Of a DNA stretch of 64,000 nucleotides, positions 34,701 through 45,600 are shown piece by piece (within the stretch, counting starts at the first letter, position 1; each line of letters opens with the position of its first letter). The DNA is from Bugulina stolonifera. Its lineage: Eukaryota > Bryozoa > Gymnolaemata > Cheilostomatida > Bugulidae. The stretch covers positions 6,448,001-6,512,000 of the forward strand of contig OW285187.1 in NCBI GenBank assembly GCA_935421135.1, written 5' to 3'. Position numbers and translations under genes: made by a program. The notes beneath the pieces were generated by a model that did no database searches, had not been told where the DNA came from, and was given only the letters and a program-made list of their open reading frames with translations.

Positions 34701-36874
34701 TTTAAGGCAGCCTACAATGGGGTCTAAAATGTCAGAACGCTCATCCTCAGTGTAGATGTACATGCATAATCACTAGACTATAAAGTATATACTGATAATT
34801 AATTAATACCGCAAGAGTGTAATCAATCAAAACCTTGTATTGGTGGAACAGCTTCCTTTCCACCATTCTTCTACACATTTGGCTAATAGCAGTAGATAGA
34901 TCTTGAATAAAAATTAGGAAATTCAGAAAGAAGAGAGCGGGAAATTAGGTATGTTATGACTACATGCCGGAAGAGCAGTGCAATAATTGCTTAGTGATCA
35001 TGTGAATCTATGACAGCAATTACACACGTACATGAATAATACTATGCCACAGTAAATTCAAGCAGTCACTATATTAATCACAATATGAAGACGGCACATA
35101 CCTCATGTTTAATAACAGCAGCATATTTACAATGAAGATGTGCAGAAAACCAGTATTGAGGTTTAATATGGGTCAGGACTTCCTGAGCGGCTGGACTACC
35201 AAGAGAGTTCTGTGATATCTCTTCTTTGAAGTGAGGTTTCCTAATGGAAAATATCCAAAGTAATCATAAAGCAGGTAATTGTTAAATCATTTCTGTGGCC
35301 AAACCTAATATCATAGTGAATCGTATGTTGAAAAATGTTAGTGTGGGCTAGTATTTTAATTATAAATAGTAATACAAGACGCATTTTTATTTTTGATTTA
35401 TTTTCTGATATTTCAATGCTCCCCAGGTATCATCATCAGAGGATAAATGAAGTTATGGAAATTAAGGGCTACTTTATATAATAGAAGTAATAGAATGTAC
35501 TTCTATTATATAAAGTAGCCCTTAATTTCCATAACTTCATTTATCCTCTAATGATGATACTTGGATGAGCATTGAAATATTAGGAAATCAATCAAAAATA
35601 AAAATGTGTCTTTTATGACTATGAACCGCATGTGTATGTAAATGTAGGTGCCCCAATTCTACAATGATGGATATTGCATACAGAGTAATGTACTCTTACA
35701 TGTACATGTTATAAGTAAAAAGAACTATTGAACGAAGAACTCACCAGCGAATCAACTGCTTCGTGTTACCTGCATGAACAGCGTGCAGTGGCCAGTCATG
35801 ACTCATCATTATATCAACTGGCTTGTAAACCTGAAGTCACATGAGCATATTAAGTGGTAGCAGTGAGGAAGAAATACCCAATAAATACATTTGAGTTGAA
35901 ACTTGGTACGGCTAGGATCACATCATAATAACTGACCTGCTTAAATCGAAACACTTCTAGAGATCGTGTGTGATAACATGAACGTAACGTATCGTTGCTG
36001 TAGGGCGGCTTTTCAAAATGACCTAAATAATCAAAGCATATATTTATGCGATTGGTAATTCCATGTAAAATGATATGAACACCAAAAATCGATCAATCAT
36101 TCGATCGATTATTCTCTAGTCCTACCTTTGTGATAGTCGGTCCCTTTATATATTCCTGACATACCACCAATCCTTATTCCACCAACATTAACTATACCTG
36201 CATAACCTGTAATACAAACATATACTAATATAATAGACTAGAAGAACTTCTAGCTTGAATATAGTAATGCAAAGCATTTTGAGAAACCATCTCATAGACT
36301 TTAATGAATGTATATCTGCAGACCTCATTTGGTAACAGACACATTAATTTTTACACCTTCTAATAGAGTATTATACTTGCATTTTGCTACACACACATAC
36401 TTACCAAGAAAATAGATATTAGGAGCTAGCCACCCTCCATACGGTAGCTCTTGCATATAATTCGAGGCCTCATGATTACCCCCAATAACTATGGTCAGCA
36501 TCGGAGCCTTCTTCTCCCCTTTGTAATACCTAATAAAAAGATTACATGCAAAAATTCAATCATAAGTTTGATGTGTAAAATAATTGTGGTTTCCGGAATA
36601 TTGCAATGAGCTGTAAATTTATGACACTGTATATCCGATCTAAAAGCGGGTGAGATGTTAATCAGTGCAATACTAACTTGTAGAAATATTTCATGTCTCG
36701 GTATTTTGAAGGTACAGCCATACATTGCAAGTCATCTGGGTTTCTGGTAGCTTCGAAATCCCCACATATAAGCAATAGATCAACTTTCACATCAGCCACC
36801 TGTTGAATGTGTTCCAATGTGTCATAAATGACCTCGAGTTCATCATGACAACATCCCTCAACCGCTATCTTCAT
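31731..36874 (-). CDS. DBR1: Lariat debranching enzyme, 11 exons
   Basis: DBR1 hydrolyses the 2'-5' bond of excised intron lariats in the nucleus. Exons: 36678-36874, 36405-36529, 36126-36206, 35937-36022, 35745-35830, 35102-35240, 34579-34656, 34318-34460, 33883-34030, 32463-33041 and 31731-31841. They sum to 1773 nt, a 590-residue protein. The metallophosphatase core is complete: [14 protein letters not shown] at residues 7-20, [34 protein letters not shown] and [12 protein letters not shown]. The C-terminal domain keeps [18 protein letters not shown] long acidic, Ser/Thr-rich, probably disordered segment fills the 579-nt tenth exon, and the last exon ends with the basic block [14 protein letters not shown], as in animal DBR1. 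The gene converges on NDUFS5 with only 334 bp between stop codons. Confidence 0.97.
35370..35620. mobile_element. Hairpin element, copy 2 (MITE-like) in DBR1 intron 5
   Basis: This near-perfect inverted repeat has arms of about 110 bp centred near 35492. The outer arm is TTTTTATTTTTGATT, a middle block is GTATCATCATCAGAGGATAAA-like, and the inner arm is CTACTTTATATAATAGAAGT. The outer and middle blocks match the element at 29855-30045; the inner part differs. No coding capacity is visible. Confidence 0.8.
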
Positions 36875-37154
36875 TTTTACTTCTAATCAATGAAAACAAA
36901 ACCTGAAACAAGTATACAGCAGCACTTATGTCATATCCTCATTGGAACCTAAAACTCAAAAGCCTACACAACATAATGTAGCATCAGAGAAGACTAGGGG
37001 GTAAAACTGTATTAAGCTGAGGTACAAAGTCAATTGACAGTAAGAGCATCCAATAGTGAATACGTACTTCGACAACACAAATCAGGAGCCGGGGCTATAA
37101 AATATTATATAAAACGGATTGATCTAAACAACATAATAGGCCCACCTACCTACC

Positions 37155-37256
37155 TACAGGATACTTGCAATCGAACGTTGATGTAATAAACTTAAACCTG
37201 TACCATATGGTAGGTTTAGGTTTATTACTTCAACATTTGATTGTAAGTATCCTGTA
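37155..37256. mobile_element. TA-flanked 102-bp hairpin MITE upstream of DBR1
   Basis: Two arms of about 50 bp (CAGGATACTTGCAATC and its near reverse complement GATTGTAAGTATCCTG) meet near CCATATGG. TA sits at both ends, as in Tc1/mariner insertions. It lies about 280 bp upstream of the DBR1 start codon. Confidence 0.75.
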
Positions 37257-37689
37257 AGCCAATTTTAGGTACACATGAGTACAGTGTACAAGGAATTTAG
37301 TCTTTTATAAATTTGTACACACATACATACAATGTACGGCCTGTAATTGCCATTAAAGCATGCCTGTACAGTACAGGCCGGCATGCTAAAATAATTTTGG
37401 AAATACAGTTTTGGGGTGAAAAGTGAATAATTATTGAATTATTCAAATGACTATTTCTTCCTGATTGGGTAGCAAGAGAGGACGAATTTGCGACTGTTCA
37501 AAAAAGGACGTTTTGAAACTGGACAGTTCGAAGCCCAAACCCCAGATTTTCAACTAATTTTTATTTTTAATGTTATATTTTTTTAAGTAATTATTTAAAT
37601 TAATCAATTAAAATTGATTATCTGTAAGTTGTGCTCTTCTAAATGTGGTTTACACAATGTTGAACTGTCTTTTTCGAAATTTCCCTTTA

Positions 37690-38105
37690 CTGGAGAGGGT
37701 AGTGTGATGTTAATTTGCTGACTTGTGTATTTTGGGGGCAGAGGTTCAAGTACCACGTACATGTACTTGTGTCATGAAAGACTGAAAGGTAAGCTCTGTT
37801 GGTAGTATGCTGATTGCATAGGTATTATAAACATTGTTTTACTCACGATATTTACAGTACTTTATTTTTGTTTGTAGATGCCATCATATGCTTAGAGTGG
37901 ACCTTTGATATATAGAGCATTAAACAGTCACTAGCTCATCAACATTCTTTGAACTTTATCAATGCAAACACATAACATAAACAAGCTCTTCCACTCTCAG
38001 CCCAGCTACTGTTGCTCATATATGTATAAGCTACTGCTTCTGAGGTTCGTTAAAAAGGATGAATGCATGTACAGCAGTAGAGAAGAGTAACAAAAATAAA
38101 ATTTG
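37690..38105 (+). mobile_element. tRNA-derived SINE, copy 2
   Basis: The tail blocks CCCAGCTACTGTTGCTCA and CTTCTGAGGTTCGTTAAA match the SINE at 27225-27617. A B-box-like AGGTTCAAGTACC lies near 37743. The copy is more diverged than copy 1. Confidence 0.65.
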
Positions 38106-38739
38106 GGTATCTTGCTGTGATGGACGGGCACTTTACAATCTCATGTTATACTTAACTTACTCAAATTATCCACTCTTTTAGACTACATTCAACATGATAT
38201 TTATATTGCATGTAACATCATCACGATTACTAATATAATAAAAAATAATTATAATAAAGTATAAGTATTTATTTCAACACATTTATTAATTATGTCATTT
38301 TTTCATGATTTTACATTTTTATTTTTATGGTTTAATTTTTCTTTCTCATAGATTAGATATCATTCCTTGGGCTTATTGAAAATGTGCATGATGACAAATA
38401 TTTGAGAGAACAAGTATCGACAATAATGATAACTGCTCTTTAAGACATAAAACAGGTCAGTCTATCTAAGCATTAATAGGTTTTATACATGTATATAATA
38501 ATTTAATGGGGGGTAATAAAAGTGTAGCCATTGCGACTTTTTATTTTGGCTAGGAATATTCGCTTGTAGGTAATCTGGTCTATAACTAGGTACGAGGCGC
38601 CGTTTAGCGCTGTGCATATCGTCTATGCAACATGCTACTAGCTACAAATTTTTGGAATTGCCTATTCAATACCAAAGAGAAAACAACTACTATTATAGAT
38701 TTCTTTATAGATGAATACGGTCATGTAAATATACAGGTA

Positions 38740-39075
38740 ACTAATTTCCAAAGCTGGGTCCAAGTCATGGATTTGACTTGACAAGCCAAGTATCGACTTG
38801 ACTTGGACTTGCCAACATGTCAACTTGACTTTGACGTCAATGTGACTTGGACACATGAATGATTTGTGACTTTGTCTTGGTTTTTGCCAAGTCAATATAG
38901 AGGATAAGAATTTTGTCTCAACCGCAATGCCAATATTACTACACATAGGCTACTTGCCATAACTGTGTAACAAAATACATGCCAAGCTACATCTTGGCAT
39001 GGTTTTTCATGCATTGGAATGTCTACTAAAAGAATAGTGATATTTTGCAAGTCGACTTGGACCCAACTCTGCTAA
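38740..39075. repeat. ACTTG-rich dispersed repeat, copy 2
   Basis: It shares ordered blocks with 28265-29105 (GACTTGGACTTG words, GAATGATTTGTGACTTTG, CCAATATTACTAC, GGAATGTCTACTAAAAGA) but lacks the central segment of copy 1. Confidence 0.7.
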
Positions 39076-39645
39076 TTTCTCCGCTCCTTGGAATCAATGG
39101 GCAATCATGTCAAAGTAATAATCTGCCATACAGCCGTTAGTTAATGGCAGTGGTGCAAAGCAAACTAAAATGTATGTTGTCAGCATATATTAAACACTAC
39201 TCTCAGTCTCAGTCCCATCACATAATAGGCCTATTTTATGTACAAGCCAAATAATCAGAGAAAGAAGCACAGTGATCAAAACTGTAGCTAGATATTATTC
39301 ATAGCAAGTTAAAAGAGTGCCATTGCAATGGCAAGTTTGACAGTCTTGAAAAGTTCATAAATAATTAAATTGTACAATATTATATTATGATAGGAAACTT
39401 CAGAACTACAACTACCAAAGAGAGGAACAGCATAGCTTCAATGTACAGCAAAATTTATGCATATGATCAAATTAATTTTCCTTTCCATAGAAACATTTAT
39501 TATATAGAGCCTATAATGATGTGAGTAGTTAACATTTGTCACCCTGAAAATACCACTAGCAAAGATAGAAGTTAAAAAATTCTTGAAGTTACTCCACAAT
39601 AAAGTATCCGCAAGTTTTGAAATGTACATTGACAGTGATAATATG

Positions 39646-42600
39646 TCAGCGCATTGCCTTGGTGTTCACCGGTATTTGAGGATGCGAATGTTGAGGTAGA
39701 TTTAATCCTTGATCCACTTGGTGCTGTTTAGACAATTCACAAAAACTCTAAATAACAAAGAAGAAGCATAAGCACCGGCATAAACAGACATATTCAAAAA
39801 GCAAATGTACCACATATAAGTAGAATTTCATTCTGATATCAGACAGTGCAATGCAGAATAGAAAACGCTTGCTAGCAGCTGTCATATATCACATATCATG
39901 ACATTAATGTATTTTAACTACAAAGTGCAGGCCTATAATGAATGCCCACACAACTAATGCCATCACAACTAGTGCCAGATGGCACGAGACATTGTATAAG
40001 TCATCTACACTTACAGCAAATGTTCTTGGTTCATGAATAGCCAAGTCTGCTAATACTTTCCTATTTAATAGCACGTTCATCTAGAAATAAAAAATAAAAT
40101 ACATACAATAGAATTTGTGTAAATAAGTCATCTCACAACTGATCATTATTTGACATAATATTCATATATACAGGAAAGTTGACAAACATGTTGGGTGCCA
40201 TGTGAACCTAGCCCATGATCCAATGCATAAGTTAAGACAGCTCATGACCAACATACCCTTCTTAGAGCTTCCCAGAAATATTGAAAAGGAAGTCCATGCT
40301 CCTCTGTAGCAGCTTCTATTCGCAGATTATATAACTGTAAAATGATGGGTTTTAGACAGAAAAAATCAACTCATTGGCAACATTTCAGAAAATATCTGCT
40401 CCTGAACAGGTTCCTAACATGCAGCCTGGGTATAAGCCCACCATAATGACAAACAGGTATCATGAGCTAAGAATTATAAATTTGCAATCATTCATCAATA
40501 GTTCCTATGCATTATTTTGAAGAACACAGAATCCAGGCCAACTAACAAGCAGTGTACATGTATTAGTGGTGCTAGATTCTGTAGCATATGCAATACATTT
40601 CATTGATAAAGAGTCCAAGAGTGAATGTTGACTATCTGGCCTATTCCTGGTGCGTAACAGACAGGTGTAACAGAACCTAAATAACTATTACTTAGCACTG
40701 TAGTGTCATTATACCTCCTTCAAATCATCTGCTTTATTCTTTCTGGCAAGCCTCGACTTCTGCAAAGCCTTCATTTGGTAGCCCTGACCTACGACGTAAC
40801 AGTTTCGGCTCTTACCTTCAACTTTCTGCAATGATTATTCGATATTCAAGGTACAGACAGCACAACTAAATCACCATATTATATAATCATTTCATAGACA
40901 ATAAATACTGAAACAGTACAAGTTATTCTAAGTCAATTTTATATCGAGAAGGAAGTCCTATAAGTTAAAATTCACCGATCGCGACACCAATTGTTATAAC
41001 TGATGATTAATGTAGCCTACTTATTTAATTGGACTCACAATTTTCAACTAAATTATAAGTATCAATGCAAAAATCGGATCCAAATCGGATGCAATGTCAT
41101 ATTTTTTGCATGAAATAAATCCTATTTGGTTACATTCCAATTTTACAAGCCTACAGGCTACATCCAAGTTGGAGAGAGATACTGTAATGGTTTCTGTGTT
41201 TTGGTGCGGTCGTCCTTGGACGACTATCGACCCAGAAATGAAGTGCCTATGAGTGGTAATAGGACTTCGCATTACATGAAAGATCGAGCGGTCTCAGTAG
41301 CCCAAATACTACCAAAGACGACCCATCTGATCTCAAGTCCGACCTTCAGACTATACAGTGAAAGAGAGTAATTCAACCTAGTAGGCGGTTCGCAGAGCGA
41401 ATGACCTAGTAAAAGGAAGAGAAAGTCCCTGTATCAAGTATAGATGTGTCTTTATTGAAAGCCAAGCGTAGACTGAGACAATGAACAGTAAAACAGTGCC
41501 CTTTATATAGTATAAGGACTTCCGGCCGACATGACGTCGGGAAAAGACGACGTGTGGTCGTCCGGAAGTTGCGCAACAAGATGGCCGCCGGAAGCCCGAC
41601 GGCCGACCCAAAATAGGTCGGGTTCTACAAAAGTTGCTTATAATGGTCCAATTCATGTACAAAATGAATATCAATGGATTCTGAGAGGTCGGGCCTCTGT
41701 ACATGGGTATAAAAGGCATTAAAAGACTTAGAAATAATCATACAATCATATATAACAATATAAGAGTAAAGTACAAGCAGATATATACATGTATGCACGC
41801 AATAATGAGTGTCAGATGTAAGATACGACTGGGCGTACCATCACATAGCCCCCTCACACTAGGTCATGGGTGTCTCTAGTGTCAAGTTAAGAAGGGTACG
41901 GTACAGTGTAGATTCTCTGGATACTATATCCAAGTCTGCTTGTACAAGCTGGAGTTGTCGGGGGTGGTTTAGATGCTGGTTGGCTAGTTCACGAAGAGCT
42001 ATTTCTCGAGCATAGAGAGGTTCCAGATGTTGGCGTAGAGTGTCCCCCACCTGTTGACGGCTGGCAAGGTAGTGAATCCGTGGCTTGAGTTCAGCAAGTT
42101 GTTGCATGAACGACGGATCCGGAGATGCAGGACGTGTGGCATTCGGCTGAGTTAGTACAGGAGATGCAGGAGGTGGGGACTGGACGGCAGGAGGGTCTGG
42201 AGTGGCTCGGAGTAGGTCCCTGGCAGGTGTATAAGGAGAGCGGTGCGGTGAGACCTCTAGTGTGGGCCTGGACTGCAGTGGCTCGATCAGTAGAGTCGGA
42301 GAAGCTGTACAAGAAGCTGCACATGAGACCTTGGGTGGAGAGCCTTCGTAGAGAGGGCCTGACTGAGGAGCAGGCATACTCTTCCGTGGAGCAGGCCTTG
42401 TCTTCCAAGAGGGTAGACGTCCGCGTCGGCCAGGGGGGCCGACACTTACTGCGGAGGTACTAGCAGGAGGTCGCCAGAGAGAAGGTCCAGCAGGAGTGGT
42501 AGGCGACGAGGAAGAGGAGGAGGTTGCATCAGAAGGTGCGGAGTCGGGGGTCTGTTCTGGAGATGGGCTGTGCCGTCTCTTGGGAGGTCGCTTCCTTGTG

Positions 42601-45600
42601 GAGGAGGAGCTGGGCAAATAAACTGGTTTATTTGTCCCCGACTGTCCGTCCATAGTAGGACGACATGGTAGAAATGGTGGGGGATCCTTTACGCCCCACC
42701 ATTCCATGAGGGCCCCATAGCTGGGCCCGTCCGTGAGGAAGAGACGTTTCCCACAGATACTGGATCTCCGACTGAAGTGATGGCCTAGAGCATCACGGCT
42801 AACTGAGCTGCGTCCGTAGCGACAGTAGAAGCGGGCAAAGTGCTGCCAAATGTGAATGTTCAGTCTCTTGAGGGTGCCGGAGAAGCCACACTTTGCACAT
42901 TTGAGGTTAGGTTGACTCCTTCTAGCCAAGTCGTCTCGGGCTTGTTGAGTGAAGGTACTAATCCATGGCTTAGTGGCTCCGGAATGCTGGGACGACTCGA
43001 TGGGCAGCTTGTCAGTGAGTTTGTGCAGCTTAATTGTAGCTAACTTCAGGGTAGAGGTAACAGGAGGTGGAGTGGGTGGAGGCGTGCCGTCTGGCGTGAG
43101 CGTCTTCCGTAGAGGAGATGCATCTACAACACATAATTCATCTGATGTGTAGCCTCCGCCTTCTAACTCATGCTCTTTCCTGTGAGAATGTTCAAGGGAA
43201 TTCTCCTCTGTCCCGACTGGTCTATGCCGAGTGGGGAGGGAGAGAGAATTCATGCCTGACAGTCTCACAGGTGTTGATTGTACCTCTAATTCTGATTCGG
43301 TCCTTACTGGTAACACTGAGATTTGCTTACCTTCAGCCGTGAAGACAGGCTGATTGGAGTGATCCATACTAGGAGGAGTAGCCGTCTCGTCTGCACGAGA
43401 ATGAGAAAGGATACGAGTGCTGCTATTAACTTCACCAGTGACACGAGGAGTGCAGGAGTTGCTACATGTAGGGATACATGTGCTTCGGTGAAGTGCTGGA
43501 CGAGAAAGGACTACTCGTCTGTGAGCTGTCGTATTTATACTAGCCGAGGGATGAGCAATTGGCTCAATTGTAGGCAATGCCTTAGGCACATTTTCTTTGT
43601 TCGACTCGTCAAATAAGCGCGGGAACACGGCAATAGTTGCCTTCGATTGCTTCTTATCCGCTTTAGGGGACTTCGAGAGTTCGGCAATCTGTATCTTCGG
43701 CTGAAACTGTTCGGCAATGCTAGATTCCGTACAAGAGCGTTTTGCTTTGTGTACTTGAACTGCTGGCAGTATAGACTGTATCTCCGTCGTTGGGATTATG
43801 TCTTGAGGTTCGGCTACGCGACATTTCGCGTCCTCTGGATCAGGTCGGGCTGTTGAAACTTGAACATTCTTCGAGAGGTTCAGAGGTAGCTCTCTGGTTT
43901 GGTCCAGCACGGTTTGCTCCGTGTCGATCCTCAGGCCGCGGACTTGGACTGTAGTGTCTGGCAGTTCTACACACGATAAGTCGTCCGTCGGGGCATACTG
44001 AATTTGGGCGGGAATCAATTGCTGATTAGTGTCGGATCTGGACGTGGCCAGATCCTGTTGATCCTTCTGAGTTGAGGATAGGTCGGGTTTACCTTGTGAG
44101 GTTTGGTCCGACGGGGCGGGACATATGAGTCGTCCTTTCAGCCTTGGGGGGTGATCTGTGGTCACTTCGGATGTGTTCGGCTTTGAGTGGGGTCGTTTCT
44201 TGCCTGGTGTTGGCCTAGTGGGTTTAGGTTCATCCACTGTGACGGGTGTAGGTGACGCCGTCGGCCTGGAGTGTGATGGGCTAGTTACCCGTGGGGTTTT
44301 CTGTTTGGAGTGGCTACTCTTGACTTTAGGCTTAGTGGGTATAGGTTCTTCCACTAGGACGGGTTCTGATGTGTCCGTCGGCCTCAGTGGACGACCATTG
44401 TGGTTCGGTCCACTCTTCTTGGGTTTGGCCGCAGTAGGAATGGGTTCATCTACTGGGACGGGTTCTGGTGTATCCGTCGGCCTTTGTGGACGACCATTGT
44501 GGTTCGGTCCACTCTTCTTGGGTTTGGCCTCAGTAGGAATGGGTTCATCTACTGGGACGGGTTCTGATGTATCCGTCGGCCTTTGTGGACGACCAATGTG
44601 GGGTGGTCCACCTTCTCCTTGCTGGGCTCCAGTAGGAATGGGTTCGTCTACTGGGACGGGTTCTAGTGTGTCCGTCGGCCCGTCATCTGTGCCTTGACAT
44701 TTCTGTAGGAGGGTATGTAGGGCTTTCCGTAGGAGGTCGGCGGGAAGCTCCTCTTGTGGCTTTGGAGGGTTGGCCTTGCCACCCTTGTTACTCTGGAAGG
44801 CCGTTCCGGTTTCCAGGGCTTCCTCCATATCGTCGGGCTGTAACCATGTGTAGTACCAGCGTAGGCCACGGTCGTGGACTGAGAGGCAGAACTTCTCTAC
44901 AGCCCACTCTTCCAAAGATGCAGGGGGTGCTCCTTCAAAGGCTGTTGCCATCAGTCTGCGGATGAGAGCTGCATAGTCTCTGAGTGACGTGTGGGCTGGC
45001 TGTTCCAGGGTGGACAGCTTCCATCGGGCTTCTCTGGCAGATAGTCCATACTGTTCCCTCAGTCGGGAAAATATCTCTTCGACTGATCGGGGTCGGCCGC
45101 ACTCTTGTGCGGGCCCGTGTAGGGCGGCTCTAAGCCGTATGAGGCGTGCTCTGTCATTCCAGTTGCAACGCTCTGCCATAGCGGTGAAGTCTTCTATGAA
45201 GAGTTCGACGTCCTCTTGTCCGTTGTAGCTGAGTGTTTTGAGGTCCTGCTCGGCCTGGTACATTACCTGCTGAAGCAGGTTCCTTATTCGGTCCATGTCG
45301 GTAGGGTGTCGGGTAGTGAGTAAAACTGCTTTGGTTTGTTAGGCCGTGTCGGCCTAATGGTCGTACTGAGTACCGTCAATCTGTTCTGGATCCGAGGTCG
45401 GTCTTTGATTGAAGATCCGGCGTAGGTCGGGCTACATCCAGCGGAACCACGAGAATTATGGGTGCACTTTAGCGTTTGTCACCTTCTCGTATCCAAGGTT
45501 CCCGGGTCCGAGTCCTAAATCGCCGTAGAAGTATTGAAGAATGAGGTCGGTCGGTCACCCGAGGCCGAGGTCACCTTCCTTCTCTTCGTATCGTAAGAGT

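Larger units (their letters stand above)
36875..39645. other. Intergenic region between DBR1 and MRPL20
   Basis: This is the 5' flank of DBR1 and the 3' flank of MRPL20. It contains a hairpin MITE, a SINE copy and an ACTTG-rich repeat. TTTATT at 39496-39501 is a likely minus-strand poly(A) signal for MRPL20, about 145 nt past its stop. No coding exon was found. Confidence 0.7.

Noticed and set aside
34800..34860. Additional DBR1 exon between 34656 and 35102
   Set aside because: Exons 35102-35240 and 34579-34656 join in frame and give continuous family text, so no exon is missing.
41378..41719. 113-residue open frame repeated identically at 45826-46167
   Set aside because: It lies entirely inside the LTRs and is identical because the LTRs are. 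It has no recognisable domain and overlaps the predicted promoter and poly(A) signals.
44158..44697. 179-residue plus-strand open frame
   Set aside because: It is antisense to the Pro-rich repeat region of the Gag-like ORF and reflects that region's repetitive, GC-rich codons.
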